A DNA stretch of 64,000 nt. Origin: Actinomadura spongiicola. Its GTDB lineage: Bacteria; Actinomycetota; Actinomycetes; Streptosporangiales; Streptosporangiaceae. Below are positions 1 to 9,237 of this stretch, piece by piece. Both the position numbers and the translations under genes were made by a program. The stretch is from contig NZ_QVNQ01000009.1 of assembly GCF_003432485.1 (NCBI RefSeq), positions 62,001 through 126,000 of the forward strand, given 5' to 3'. Position 1 is the first letter of the stretch. Every line of letters starts with the position of its first letter. A model generated the notes under the pieces. It worked only from the letters and a program-made list of their open reading frames with translations. It was not told the DNA's origin and did no database searches.

Positions 1-300
1 GCCTGGGCCACCGACTACCGGACGCGGCTGCTGACCCACGCGGGCGTCCTCCCCCTGGTCGTCACCCGCCGTAACCCGGCCGCGCTCACCACCACCGTCG
101 CCTCGCTGCGGGAGGTGCTCCGCCGCGGCGGCGTCCCCGAGGACACCGCCGCCGTCGCCGCCCACACCCTGCTCGGCTACGTCATCGGCCACGCCGCGCT
201 GGAGGCGCGCGGCACCGTCGAGGACGGCGCCGACCGGGCGACCGACTGGAACGCGCGCTTCGCCGCGGGTCTCGACCTCGTCATCGGCGGCGTGCGCTGA
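1..300 (+). CDS. TetR family transcriptional regulator, C-terminal part (5' end outside window)
   Basis: The reading frame is open from the first base and runs about 99 codons to a TGA. The translated part (AWATDYRTRLLTHAG..., then LLGYVIGHAALEARG) resembles the tetracycline-repressor type C-terminal domain, which binds ligand and dimerises. The N-terminal helix-turn-helix lies outside the window, so the family call rests on this half only. It ends 19 bases before the end of the convergent lutC gene, and there is no visible reason to link it to the lut operon. Its targets cannot be inferred. It could also be another all-helical TetR-fold regulator. Confidence 0.6.
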   Translation, partial: AWATDYRTRLLTHAGVLPLVVTRRNPAALTTTVASLREVLRRGGVPEDTAAVAAHTLLGYVIGHAALEARGTVEDGADRATDWNARFAAGLDLVIGGVR

Positions 301-319
301 GTCTCGGCCCGGCCCCGGC

Positions 320-988
320 TCAGTCCTCCACGACGAGGACTTCCAGGTGGCGGGGGCCGTGCACGCCCTCGACCCGGACCATCTCGATCCCGTGGGTCGC
401 CGACGGCCCGCTGATCCACGTCAGCGGACGCGCCGGGTCGAGCCGCTCGACCGCCTCCGGGACCGTCCCCACGATCTGGTCGGCGTGCACCACGCACAGG
501 TGGTAGCCGGGGACGAGGGTGAGCGCCCGCCGCCCCTGCGCGCGGCCCCCGTCCAGGACGATCGTCCCGGTCTGCGCGACGGCGACCGCGCAGCCGGTGA
601 CGGCGGCGTCCACGGCCGCGAGCGTGCCGATGTCGACGGCCGGGGCGTCGGCCAGCGCGCGGACGCCGTCCAGCTCCGCGAGCCATCCGAACGGCAGGTC
701 GGCCGGGACGACGATCTGCCGGGCCTCCCGCCCCCACAGCGCGGCGGCGACGGCCGTGCCCAGCTCGTCGGCGCTCACATGCCGCACCGCGGCGCGGTTG
801 TCGGCGACCCGCTCGGTGAACAGCGCCAGGACGTCCGCTCTGGTCCCGGCCTCGGCGTCGGTGAGCCGGCGCGCGTAGCGGCGCGGTACCGGCGGGCGCG
901 GGCCGCGCGCCCCGCCGAGCGCCTCCCGGACCCGCCGCAGCACCTCCGCCCGCGACCCCGCGCCGACCGGCCCGCCCGCGGAGGTCAT
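320..988 (-). CDS. lutC: LutC/YkgG family protein, L-lactate utilisation
   Basis: Third gene of a lutABC operon. LutABC is the iron-sulfur L-lactate oxidation complex that feeds electrons from lactate into the respiratory chain. The 222-residue product has the DUF162/LUD domain, with the typical stretch GCAVAVAQTGTIVLDGG and a C-terminal SGPSATHGIEMVRVEGVHGP; the latter is the SDIE-like region ending in GVHGP. The chosen ATG overlaps the lutB stop by four bases (ATGA), so translation is probably coupled. A longer in-frame extension exists upstream, but it lies in lutB and looks like shadow sequence. The family call is firm. The exact biochemical role of LutC within the complex is less well defined than those of A and B. 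Confidence 0.88.
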   Translation of the reverse strand: MTSAGGPVGAGSRAEVLRRVREALGGARGPRPPVPRRYARRLTDAEAGTRADVLALFTERVADNRAAVRHVSADELGTAVAAALWGREARQIVVPADLPFGWLAELDGVRALADAPAVDIGTLAAVDAAVTGCAVAVAQTGTIVLDGGRAQGRRALTLVPGYHLCVVHADQIVGTVPEAVERLDPARPLTWISGPSATHGIEMVRVEGVHGPRHLEVLVVED

Positions 989-2517
989 GTCCGGCTCCGC
1001 GTCCACCAGGCGCGGAAGCTCTCCGCCGGCGGCGCGGGCAGGTCGCGCGCCTCCGTCCACTTCCCGAGCAGGCCCGGCAGGCGCCGGATCCGGCCGCCGC
1101 GCGACAGCAGCCGCGCCCACCGGGTGCCGCGCCGCAGCGCGGTCTCGTGGCGGCGCGGGTCGGCCATCGTCCACGCCAGCCCGCGCATCAGCGCCAGCTC
1201 CGGCGTCGGGACGGGACGGCGGCGCCGCGACTCGACCACCAGGCCGCGCAGGTGCACCAGCACCTCCGGAATGTCGATCTTCACCGGGCAGACGTCGGCG
1301 CAGGCGCCGCAGAGCGTCGACGCGTACGGCAGGGACGCCTCCGCCGCGCCGTCCACGCCGCGCAGCTGCGGGGTGAGGATCGCGCCGATCGGCCCCGGAT
1401 GGACCGGGCCGTACGCCCGGCCGCCGGTCCGCTCGTAGACGGGACAGACGTTCATGCAGGCCGAGCAGCGGACGCAGCGCAGCGCGGCGCGCCCGACCTC
1501 GTCGGCGAGGGCCCTGGTGCGGCCGTTGTCGAGCAGGACGAGATGGAACGCGCGGGGGCCGTCCCCCGGCGTCACCCCCGACCAGGACGCGACATACGGG
1601 GTCATACGGTCACCGGATGACGAACGCGGCAAGAGTTGGAGGAAAACCTCCATGTCGGCCCATGTCGGGACGACCTTGTCGATTCCGGCGACGGTGATCA
1701 GCGTGTCGGGGAGGGTGGCGCACATTCGCGCGTTGCCCTCCGACTCCAGCACCACGAGCGTCCCGGTCTCGGCGACGAGGAAGTTCGCGCCGGTGACGCC
1801 GACGCGGGCGCGCAGGAACCGCTCGCGCAGGTGGGCGCGGGCGGCGGCGGCCAACGCGGCGGGGTCGTCGGACGCCGTCCCGTCCCCCGCCTCGCTCCCG
1901 GAGTCGGCGTCCGCCGGCGGCGCCGACATGATCATGTTTCGCAGGAACAGTTCCCTGATCTCCGCGCGGTCGCGGTGCAGCGCGGGCGACAGCAGGTGCG
2001 ACGGCTCGTCGTCGCCGAGCCGCACGACCAGATCGGCCAGCGCGGTCTCGTGGACGGTCACGCCCGCGTCCGCCAGCGCGTCGGTGAGCCCGATCTCCCT
2101 GAGGGTCGCGGACGAGGCCTTGACGACCTCGTCCGCGCCGGCCGCCCGCACCAGCCCGGTCACGATGGCGCGGGCCTCGTCGGCGTCCGCGGCCCAGTGG
2201 ACGGTGCCGCCCGCCTCGGTGACGGCGCGTTCCAACGTCTCCAGGTGCGCGTCGAGGTCGAGCAGCGTCGCGTCCCCGACGGCGCGGCCGGTCTCGCGCA
2301 ACTCGTCCCAGTCGGAAAGCTCGGCGGCCGCGGCCGCCTCGCGTTCCCGCGCCGCCGCGACCGCGACGCGCAGACTGCGGCGCTGGCCGGTGTCGGCCAG
2401 CGCGGACCGGGCGGCGGCGGCGAACTTCGGCATCGGCAGCGGAACCGCCCCGCCCACCGCGGTGGGCGGGCTCGTCCGCGGGAAGGAGGGCGTCGTCCGC
2501 GGGGAGGAGGCCGTCAC
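985..2517 (-). CDS. lutB: LutB, iron-sulfur protein of lactate oxidation complex
   Basis: LutB carries a LUD domain followed by a ferredoxin-like [4Fe-4S] domain and works with LutA and LutC in L-lactate oxidation. With the GTG start that overlaps the lutA stop (GTGA), the protein has 510 residues. The cluster motifs are CVRCSACMNVCP (Cys 348, 351, 354, 358) and CGACADVCP (Cys 403, 406, 410). The LUD core contains AETGTLVVLESEGNARM near 249-265. An alternative ATG at 2433 gives 482 residues, closer to the usual length and without a proline- and threonine-rich leader. Residues 201-220 form an Asp/Gly/Ser-rich insertion of low complexity between the two halves. Operon position and motifs make the call secure; only the start is open. 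Confidence 0.9.
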   Translation of the reverse strand: MTASSPRTTPSFPRTSPPTAVGGAVPLPMPKFAAAARSALADTGQRRSLRVAVAAAREREAAAAAELSDWDELRETGRAVGDATLLDLDAHLETLERAVTEAGGTVHWAADADEARAIVTGLVRAAGADEVVKASSATLREIGLTDALADAGVTVHETALADLVVRLGDDEPSHLLSPALHRDRAEIRELFLRNMIMSAPPADADSGSEAGDGTASDDPAALAAAARAHLRERFLRARVGVTGANFLVAETGTLVVLESEGNARMCATLPDTLITVAGIDKVVPTWADMEVFLQLLPRSSSGDRMTPYVASWSGVTPGDGPRAFHLVLLDNGRTRALADEVGRAALRCVRCSACMNVCPVYERTGGRAYGPVHPGPIGAILTPQLRGVDGAAEASLPYASTLCGACADVCPVKIDIPEVLVHLRGLVVESRRRRPVPTPELALMRGLAWTMADPRRHETALRRGTRWARLLSRGGRIRRLPGLLGKWTEARDLPAPPAESFRAWWTRSRT

Positions 2518-3275
2518 GCCGGCCCCGTCTCGGCGAGGATCTCCGCCAGGTGCAGGGTCCGGACGCCGCCGCGCAGCCGGGACAGCGCGCCGCCGATGTG
2601 CGCCAGACACGAGTTGTCGATCGCGCAGACCACGTCGGCCCCCGTGTCGCGGATGTGCCGGACCTTGTCGGCCACCATCGCGACCGACACGTCGGAGTTC
2701 TTCATCGCGAACGCGCCCCCGAAGCCGCAGCACTCCCCCGCCGCGGGCAGTTCCACCAGGTCGAGGCCCCGGACGGCGCGCAGCAGCCGCAACGGCCGGT
2801 CGGCGACGCCGAGCGTGCGCGCGGACTGGCACGACGGGTGGTAGGTGACCCGGTGCGGGAAGTACGCGCCGACATCGGTGACGCCTAAGACGTCCACGAG
2901 GAACTCCGTCAGTTCGTGGACGGCGAGCCCCTCGGCGGCGCGGGCGAGGCCCGGGTCCCTGGCGGTCCGCGCGATCCGCGGGTAGGCGGCGCGGACGGTC
3001 GCCGCGCACGACGCCGACGCCGCCACGACGACCTCGGCGCCGTCGCGCACCGCGCCCTCGAACACCGCCGTGTAGGCGCGGGCCAGGTCGGCGGCCTCGC
3101 GGTGGTAGCCGGTGGTCCAGTGGACCTGCCCGCAGCAGGTCTGCGCCGGCGGGTACACGACCTCGTGCCCGAGTCGTTCCAGCAGCACGGTCACCGCCTT
3201 GCCGGTACCGGGGAACAGCGCGTCATCGAAACAGGCGACGGACAGCGCGACCCGCACCGGCCTCACTCCCCCCAC
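2514..3275 (-). CDS. lutA: LutA, cysteine-rich (CCG) domain protein of lactate oxidation complex
   Basis: First gene of the lutABC operon. The 253-residue product carries two cysteine-rich CCG domains, seen as PAQTCCGQVHWTTGY near residues 43-57 and GECCGFGGAFAMKN near 180-193. Such domains coordinate iron-sulfur clusters in LutA, in glycolate oxidase GlcF and in heterodisulfide reductase subunits. Residues SCQSARTLG near 150 supply the usual pre-CCG cysteine. LutA is thought to pass electrons from lactate together with LutB. The stop is shared with the lutB GTG start. The gene after it in direction of transcription is lutB, then lutC, with no gaps, so one transcript is expected. No dedicated regulator (LutR-like) adjoins it. 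Confidence 0.88.
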   Translation of the reverse strand: MGGVRPVRVALSVACFDDALFPGTGKAVTVLLERLGHEVVYPPAQTCCGQVHWTTGYHREAADLARAYTAVFEGAVRDGAEVVVAASASCAATVRAAYPRIARTARDPGLARAAEGLAVHELTEFLVDVLGVTDVGAYFPHRVTYHPSCQSARTLGVADRPLRLLRAVRGLDLVELPAAGECCGFGGAFAMKNSDVSVAMVADKVRHIRDTGADVVCAIDNSCLAHIGGALSRLRGGVRTLHLAEILAETGPA

Positions 3276-3533
3276 GCCTCGCCAAGGCCGTTCCCGCCGA
3301 ACATCGTAGGGGTTTCACGCGCCGACGGCGTGTCGTTCTCCCTCCGTTATCCCGGAACGGAAACGCTGGGTCTGGCACCTCCGAGTGAGACGGGTCACAG
3401 CTCCCCGGTACTCCGGTACCAACGGACAACCGTCCCAACGGGCTATGGCCGGAATGTGCGAACCGTTCCACACTGAGAGGCGTCCAAAAAGGAAAGCACC
3501 ACGACCGACCAGTAGTTGAACCGGAGGCACACA

Positions 3534-3737
3534 ATGTGCCCGCACCAGCCACCTTGTCCCTCGCACGACGCACCCGACCGCGACGCCGCCCGGACGCTGG
3601 CCTCCCATCCCGAACAGGGATGGAGCCTGCTGTGCAACGGCGTCGTGCTGTTCGAGGACACCGGTGAGCTGCTGCCCGACGGGGGAATCATCGCACCGCA
3701 CCGGCCGACGGATCCGCTGGCTCCGTCCGCCGCCTGA
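3534..3737 (+). CDS. DUF5999 family mini-protein
   Basis: A 67-residue protein beginning MCPHQPPCPSHDAP and containing EQGWSLLCNGVVLFEDTGEL. It matches what I recall of the DUF5999 family, which is short, very conserved and confined to actinomycetes. Its function is unknown. The N-terminus has Cys2, His4, Cys8 and His11 in tight spacing and a further Cys at about 38, so metal binding is possible but unproven. A GGAGG ribosome-binding site lies 7 bases before the ATG, which decides the start over an in-frame ATG 18 bases upstream. It stands alone between the lut operon and a convergent hydrolase. The upstream 258 bases hold no other gene that I can support. Confidence 0.78.
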   Translation: MCPHQPPCPSHDAPDRDAARTLASHPEQGWSLLCNGVVLFEDTGELLPDGGIIAPHRPTDPLAPSAA

Positions 3738-3858
3738 ACGGCTCCCACGGGGGACTAGTTCAAACGGGTGATCATCCTCGGGGGCACGGCTCACCTGCCC
3801 TTGAACCTCCGGGCCCGTTCCCGGGCCCGGAACCGCGACCGGACCGCCGACACGACCT

Positions 3859-4509
3859 CTACGGGCCGCCCGTCCGCACGGGGCGGGCCGCCCGACCCCG
3901 CGACCCCGCCCACCGTCGCAACCACGGTTCCGCCGCGCTCCCGACCGCTGCGGGATCGCGTTTCAGGTCGTGCCGCTCCCCCGCCAGCACCGCGACCTCC
4001 GCCGCGTCCGCGGCATCCGGCACCCCGAACGGGTCACGGTCGCCGTTGACGACGAGCACCTCCACGCCCGCCGAACGCAGCTCGTCCACCCGTGTCCTGT
4101 CCGGGTTGCGCAGCGGGCGCAGCGGGAACGCCAGCGCCACGACACCGGCCGCGCCGGCCTCGGCCGCCGTCCGGCACGCCACCCTGGCGCCGTTGCTGCG
4201 ACCGCCCTGCACGAGCGGGACGTCGTCCCCGAACCGCCGCCGCAGCGCTCCGATGACCTCCAGCCACGCCTCGTCCTGCTTCGCCGCCGAGCCCGGCGCG
4301 CGGCGCCCCGCGAGCCGGAACGGCTGCGTCACCCGCGCAACCGCGCCGCCCAGGGCGAGCGCGGCGTCCCGCACGGCGAGCAGGTCCGGCGCCTCCACTC
4401 CCCCGTTCGACCCGTGCGTCAGGACCAGCAGGAACGCCGGGGCGCCCGGCTCGTCCAGCAGCACCTCGGCGGGCCCGTGGGTCGTCACGACGTCCATCCG
4501 CCCGGTCAT
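3859..4509 (-). CDS. Alpha/beta hydrolase of the KANL3/Tex30-like family
   Basis: The 216-residue product has the fold marks of a small alpha/beta hydrolase. An oxyanion-type THGSNGG lies near residue 32, the nucleophile elbow is GGRSNGA (Ser in G-R-S-N-G), and later come NGDRDPFGVP, which could supply the acid, and GERHDLKRD, which could supply the histidine. This pattern is typical of the KANL3/Tex30 (dienelactone-hydrolase-like) group, whose bacterial members are mostly uncharacterised. The ATG has no good ribosome-binding site, but TACTGT lies exactly six bases before it. That suggests leaderless transcription from its own promoter, back to back with the PPOX-fold gene at 4576. Substrate unknown. 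Confidence 0.75.
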   Translation of the reverse strand: MTGRMDVVTTHGPAEVLLDEPGAPAFLLVLTHGSNGGVEAPDLLAVRDAALALGGAVARVTQPFRLAGRRAPGSAAKQDEAWLEVIGALRRRFGDDVPLVQGGRSNGARVACRTAAEAGAAGVVALAFPLRPLRNPDRTRVDELRSAGVEVLVVNGDRDPFGVPDAADAAEVAVLAGERHDLKRDPAAVGSAAEPWLRRWAGSRGRAARPVRTGGP

Positions 4510-4575
4510 GCGCCCACAGTAGCCGTCCACCGCCTGACCAGCGTTGTCGCCCCGGCGGCATGGAGAATGGGCGGC

Positions 4576-5001
4576 ATGGTGAAGATGACCGACAGTGAGT
4601 GGCGCGCGTTCGTTTCGGAGGGCACCCGCACCGGCAAGGCGGGCGTCACCCGCAAGGACGGCACACCGCACGTCACCCCGATCTGGTTCGTCCTGGACGG
4701 CGACGACGTGCTGTTCAACACGAGCCGCACCAGCGTCAAGGGCCGCGCCCTGGCCCGCGACCCGCGCCTGTCCCTCTGCGTGGACGACCAGACCCCGCCG
4801 TTCTCCTACGTGACGCTCCAGGCCGAGGCGACCCTCATCGAGGACTTGGACGAGATGCGCCGCTGGGCCACGGTCATCGGCGGCCGCTACATGGGCGCCG
4901 ACCGCGCCGAGGAGTTCGGAGCCCGCAACGCCGTCCCCACCGAGTACCTCGTCCGCGCCCGAATCACCAAGGTCACCGCAGAACGCGCCATAGCCGCCTA
5001 A
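4576..5001 (+). CDS. PPOX-class (split barrel) flavin/F420-dependent family protein
   Basis: A 141-residue protein with the pyridoxamine-5'-phosphate-oxidase-like split barrel. The opening strand block reads TGKAGVTRKDGTPHVTPIWF, followed by VLDGDDVLFNTSRTSVKGR, where cofactor phosphate binding is expected, and a closing block EYLVRARITKVTAER. Actinomycete members of this class often bind F420, FMN or haem. This one most resembles the F420-dependent 'TIGR03618' type subgroup, but the cofactor cannot be decided by reading. The ATG at 4576 has GGAG about ten bases upstream and is preferred to an in-frame ATG at 4567. It is transcribed divergently from the hydrolase at 4509 and convergently with the TPR gene. 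Confidence 0.75.
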   Translation: MVKMTDSEWRAFVSEGTRTGKAGVTRKDGTPHVTPIWFVLDGDDVLFNTSRTSVKGRALARDPRLSLCVDDQTPPFSYVTLQAEATLIEDLDEMRRWATVIGGRYMGADRAEEFGARNAVPTEYLVRARITKVTAERAIAA

Positions 5002-5045
5002 CGCCGCCACCACCCAATGTTCAGGCCCCCTGTGGTTCAGGTTGT

Positions 5046-6152
5046 TCAGTGTTCGGGGGCGTCTGGGGTGTCCATGGCGAGGCGGAGGCGTTCGGCGAAG
5101 CTTTCTCGCAGCAGGGCGCCCCAGGCGTAGTCGTCCGGGACCCGGACCGCACGGCCGACCGCCTCGTGGGCGTCGCCCGGGCGGCGCTCCCCCGCGATGT
5201 CGGCGTCGCGGACGGCGAGGACCGCGTACATGTGGTCGAGGGCGCCGAACGCCTCCCCGGCCAGTGCGGGCAGCGTCCCGTCCGAGACGGCCTGTTCGAC
5301 GACCGGTTCCCACCACAGGTCGGCAGGGTCGCCGTCGTCGTCACCGCCGAAGTCGCGGCGCAGGCGCGCCCGGACCTGGGGGGCGGTCGCCGGGTCGGCC
5401 AGGCCCCGCCGCCACACCTCCGCCGCCTCGGCGGCGCGTCCGCGTAGCGGGAGCGTCCGCGCCAGCAGTTCGGTGGCGAGCGGCCCCACCTCGGCGTCGG
5501 ACGGCTCGTCGCCGAGCGCCGCGCTGAACGAGCCGATCGCCTGGTCGAGGTAGGAGATGCCGAGCGCGACGGCGAGCCGCGCGTGCGCGTAGGGGGCGGC
5601 GTCCCGGTCGATCAGTTTGAGCCCGGCGGCGAGGACGCGCTGCGCCCGCGCGGGCTCACCGCGCTCCAGCAGCCGCTGCGCGAGGTCGTGCGCGGCGGGC
5701 GGGCCGTACTCGGCGTCGCCCGTCGCGAGCACCGCCTCCCAGTGGTCGCGCGCCTCGTCGAACTCGCCCGCGTCGTCGGCGATCCGGGCGAGCGCCAGAT
5801 GCGCGGGCGGCAGGTACGCGGGGTTGCCGAAGTCGACCACGATGCGCCACGCGGGCGCCGCCAGACCCCGTTCCCCGGCCCGCTCGTGCGTGAGGGCCAG
5901 GTGGTAGGCGGCGCGCGGCCCGTACTCGGGGTCGCCCGTCGCGATCGCGGTCCGGTCCGCGTCCCGCGCCCGTTCCACGTCCCCGGCGTCGTCGAGGACG
6001 ACCGCCAGCCCGAGCGCCGCCCGCGCCCGCGCGGGCGTCTCACCGAGCGCCAGGACCCGCTCGAACAGCCGCGCCGCCCGCTCGGGGTCGCCGTTCTCGG
6101 CGAGGTCCCTCGCCTCCTCGCACAACCGCGCCGGGTCGTCGGAGGTGTCCAT
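5046..6152 (-). CDS. Tetratricopeptide-repeat protein
   Basis: A 368-residue soluble protein made of repeated helical pairs with the TPR pattern: ARLFERVLALGETPARARAA, then ALGLAVVLDDAGDVERARD, AYHLALTHERAGERG, AHLALARIADDAGEFDEARD, AHDLAQRLLERGEPARAQ. The first 200 residues hold about five repeats with a period near 36-38. The C-terminal 150 residues are less repetitive, and no enzyme motif was seen. TPR proteins act as scaffolds, so no function can be inferred. An AAGGG lies about nine bases before the ATG. The gene is followed by a convergent PPOX gene, and the region between gcvP's stop and this start (about 150 bases) holds no recognisable gene. Confidence 0.75.
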   Translation of the reverse strand: MDTSDDPARLCEEARDLAENGDPERAARLFERVLALGETPARARAALGLAVVLDDAGDVERARDADRTAIATGDPEYGPRAAYHLALTHERAGERGLAAPAWRIVVDFGNPAYLPPAHLALARIADDAGEFDEARDHWEAVLATGDAEYGPPAAHDLAQRLLERGEPARAQRVLAAGLKLIDRDAAPYAHARLAVALGISYLDQAIGSFSAALGDEPSDAEVGPLATELLARTLPLRGRAAEAAEVWRRGLADPATAPQVRARLRRDFGGDDDGDPADLWWEPVVEQAVSDGTLPALAGEAFGALDHMYAVLAVRDADIAGERRPGDAHEAVGRAVRVPDDYAWGALLRESFAERLRLAMDTPDAPEH

Positions 6153-6306
6153 GTGCGTTTCTGCCCTTCATCGGGCCGTGGAGGCCCTGCATCGTCGGGG
6201 AACGCGGGCGAGCGCGCGAACGGCCGGCATCGGCCGCCGACGGGCGGCCGATGCCGGGCGTCATCGTATCGCTGCTCGGGCCGGCGGCCCGGGCACATGG
6301 AGAACC

Positions 6307-9177
6307 TCAGTCCTCGAAGGCCTCCGGCGGCGGGCAGGAGCAGACGAGGTTGCGGTCGCCGTAGGCCTGGTCGATGCGCCGGACGGGAGGCCAGTACTTG
6401 TTCTCCCGGACGGCGGGCACCGGGTAGGCGGCCTCCTCGCGCGTGTAGGGGTGCTTCCAGTCGTCGGAGATCAGGCAGGCGGCGGTGTGCGGGGCGCCCT
6501 TGAGGGGGTTGTCCTCGGCGTCGTAGGCGCCGTCCGCGACCCGCTGGATCTCCCGGCGGATCTCGATCATGGCTTCGCAGAAGCGGTCGAGCTCGGCGAG
6601 GTCCTCGGACTCGGTGGGCTCGATCATCAGGGTTCCGGCCACCGGGAACGCGAGGGTCGGGGCGTGGAAGCCGTAGTCGATGAGGCGTTTGGCGACGTCC
6701 TCGGCGGTGATCCCGGTCTCCTTGGTGATCTTACGGAGGTCGGCGATGCACTCGTGGGCGACCAGGCCGTTGCGGCCGGTGTAGAGGATCGGGTAGTGGG
6801 GGGCGAGTCGGGTGGCGAGGTAGTTGGCGGCGACGATGGCGCCCTCCGTCGCGGCGGTCAGCCCGTCCGGGCCCATCATCGCGATGTACGCCCACGAGAT
6901 CGGCAGGATGCCCGCCGAGCCCCACGGGGCCGCGGCGATCGGGCCCACGCCGGTCCCGGGTCCCGCCTCCGCGCGGAGCGGATGGTTGGGCAGGAACGGG
7001 ACCAGGTGCTCCCGGACGCCGATCGGCCCGACGCCGGGTCCGCCGCCCCCGTGCGGGATGCAGAACGTCTTGTGCAGGTTGAGGTGCGAGACGTCCGACC
7101 CGAACTCGCCCGGGCGGGCGAGGCCGACCAGGGCGTTGAGGTTGGCGCCGTCGACGTAGACCTGGCCGCCCGCGTCGTGCACGGCCGCGCACACGTCGGT
7201 GATCGTCTCCTCGAAGACGCCGTGCGTGGACGGGTACGTCACCATGATCGCGGCGAGCCGGTCGCCATGCTTGCCGATCTTGGCGTGCAGGTCGTCGACG
7301 TCGACGTTGCCGCCCTCGTCGCACGCGACGACCACGACGCGCATCCCGGCCATGACGGCGCTGGCCGCGTTGGTGCCGTGCGCGGACGACGGGATCAGGC
7401 ACACGTCCCGGTGCTCCTCGCCGCGCGAGGCGTGGTAGCCGCGGATGGCGAGCAGGCCGGCCAGTTCGCCCTGCGACCCCGCGTTCGGTTGCACCGACAC
7501 CTTCGCGTATCCGGTGATCTCGGCGAGCGCGGCCTCCAGTTCGCCGATCAACTCCAGGTATCCGGCTGCCTGCTCGACGGGCGCGAACGGGTGGATGTTC
7601 GCGAACTCCGGCCAGGTGATCGGCTCCATCTCCGCGGTGGCGTTCAGCTTCATCGTGCACGACCCGAGCGGGATCATCGAACGGTCGAGCGCGACGTCCT
7701 TGTCCTGGAGCCTGCGCAGGTAACGCAGCATCGCGGTCTCGGAGTGGTACGCGTGGAACACCGGGTGGGTCAGGTAGGGGCTCTCGCGGCGCAGCTCGTC
7801 CGGGACGGCCTCACTCGTGTCGGGGGCCGCCTGGACGCCGAAGGCCGTGAGGACGGCGGTGACGTGGTCGGGCAGTGTCGTCTCGTCGCAGGCGATCCCG
7901 ACGTGGTCGGCGTCCACGGGTCGCAGGTTGACGCCGTGGTCGAGGGCCGCGGCCACCACCTGGGCGGCCCGTCCGGGGACGCGGGCGAGGACCGTGTCGA
8001 AGAACGCGTCGTGGACGACCTCCACCCCGCCCGCGCGGAGCCCCGCGGCGATCTCGGCGGCACGGCGGTGCGTCCGCTGCGCGATCGCGGCGAGCCCCTC
8101 GGGGCCGTGGTAGACCGCGTACATGCCGGCCATCACGGCGAGGAGGACCTGCGCGGTACAGATGTTGCTGGTGGCCTTCTCCCGGCGGATGTGCTGCTCG
8201 CGGGTCTGCAACGCCAGCCGGTGGGCGGTGGCGCCGTCGGCGTCGACGGACACGCCGACGAGCCGTCCGGGCAACTGCCGCCGGATGTCCTCGCGGACCG
8301 CCATGTACCCGGCGTGCGGGCCGCCGAAGCCGTACGGGACGCCGAACCGCTGCGCGGAGCCCACGGCGATGTCGAAGCCGGACTCGCCGGGCGGGCGCAG
8401 CAGCGTCAGCGCGAGCAGGTCGGCGGCGACGACCGCCAGCGCGCCGCGGTCGTGCGCCCGCGCGATGACGGGTTCCAGGTCGCGGACGGCCCCCGACGCC
8501 CCCGGATACTGCAACAGCACCCCGAAGACGTCGCCGTCGGGCAGCCCGCCGGACAGGTCCGCGACGACGACCTCGATGCCGAGCGGGACGGCCCGCGTCC
8601 TGACGACCTCGATCGTCTGCGGGAGCACGTCGGCGTCGACGAGGAACGTTCCGGGATCCTTGCTCTTCGACACGCGGTGCGCGAGGGCCATGGCCTCGGC
8701 GGCGGCGGTCGCCTCGTCCAGCATGGACGCGTTCGCGACCGGCAGCCCGGTCAGGTCGGCGACGACGGTCTGGAAGTTGAGCAGGGCCTCCAACCGGCCC
8801 TGGGAGATCTCCGGCTGGTAGGGCGTGTAGGCGGTGTACCAGCCGGGGTTCTCCAGAACGTTCCGCATGATCACACCGGGGGTGATCGTGCCGGAGTAGC
8901 CGAGCCCGATCATCGAGGTGTGGACGGTGTTGCGGGCGGCGAGCTCGCGGAGGCGGTCCAGCGCGGCGGACTCGCTCAGCGCGGGCGGCAGGTCCAGCGG
9001 CCGGGAGGTGCGGATCGCGGCGGGGACCGCGTCGTCGATCAGCGCCTCGACGCCGGAGTAGCCGATCGCGGCCAGCATCCGCGCCTGGTCGTCGGGGGAC
9101 GGGCCGATGTGCCGGTCCGCGAACACGGCGCGGGGATGCTGGGGCGCGGCCACGGGGGCGAAGAACTGGGCGGTCAT
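6307..9177 (-). CDS. gcvP: Glycine dehydrogenase (decarboxylating), P-protein of the glycine cleavage system
   Basis: A full-length 956-residue single-chain P-protein. It decarboxylates glycine with pyridoxal phosphate and loads the aminomethyl group onto lipoylated GcvH. The PLP lysine is Lys703 in [17 protein letters not shown], and the N-terminal half shows the fold-related sequence with [15 protein letters not shown] near 92. The N-terminus reads [19 protein letters not shown], as in other P-proteins. A tandem glycine riboswitch lies directly upstream. Neither gcvT nor gcvH is next to it, although related actinobacteria keep gcvH a few genes away in this cluster. It must work with GcvT, GcvH and lipoamide dehydrogenase encoded elsewhere. 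Very secure. Confidence 0.97.
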   Translation of the reverse strand: MTAQFFAPVAAPQHPRAVFADRHIGPSPDDQARMLAAIGYSGVEALIDDAVPAAIRTSRPLDLPPALSESAALDRLRELAARNTVHTSMIGLGYSGTITPGVIMRNVLENPGWYTAYTPYQPEISQGRLEALLNFQTVVADLTGLPVANASMLDEATAAAEAMALAHRVSKSKDPGTFLVDADVLPQTIEVVRTRAVPLGIEVVVADLSGGLPDGDVFGVLLQYPGASGAVRDLEPVIARAHDRGALAVVAADLLALTLLRPPGESGFDIAVGSAQRFGVPYGFGGPHAGYMAVREDIRRQLPGRLVGVSVDADGATAHRLALQTREQHIRREKATSNICTAQVLLAVMAGMYAVYHGPEGLAAIAQRTHRRAAEIAAGLRAGGVEVVHDAFFDTVLARVPGRAAQVVAAALDHGVNLRPVDADHVGIACDETTLPDHVTAVLTAFGVQAAPDTSEAVPDELRRESPYLTHPVFHAYHSETAMLRYLRRLQDKDVALDRSMIPLGSCTMKLNATAEMEPITWPEFANIHPFAPVEQAAGYLELIGELEAALAEITGYAKVSVQPNAGSQGELAGLLAIRGYHASRGEEHRDVCLIPSSAHGTNAASAVMAGMRVVVVACDEGGNVDVDDLHAKIGKHGDRLAAIMVTYPSTHGVFEETITDVCAAVHDAGGQVYVDGANLNALVGLARPGEFGSDVSHLNLHKTFCIPHGGGGPGVGPIGVREHLVPFLPNHPLRAEAGPGTGVGPIAAAPWGSAGILPISWAYIAMMGPDGLTAATEGAIVAANYLATRLAPHYPILYTGRNGLVAHECIADLRKITKETGITAEDVAKRLIDYGFHAPTLAFPVAGTLMIEPTESEDLAELDRFCEAMIEIRREIQRVADGAYDAEDNPLKGAPHTAACLISDDWKHPYTREEAAYPVPAVRENKYWPPVRRIDQAYGDRNLVCSCPPPEAFED

Positions 9178-9237
9178 GGAGAGCCTCCTGGCTGCTGCGG
9201 TCGCTCAGGGTGCGCCGCCGGGCGCGAGCCGGCGGCC

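Noticed and set aside
1-300. TetR fragment as the regulator of the lut operon
   Set aside because: It is convergent with lutC, far from the lutA promoter side, and the DNA-binding half is not visible. No evidence links them.
5002-5060. Transcription terminator between the PPOX and TPR genes
   Set aside because: A GCCCCC/GGGGGC pair exists, but the loop is long and the right arm lies in or next to the TPR stop region. No U-tract follows, so support is too weak.
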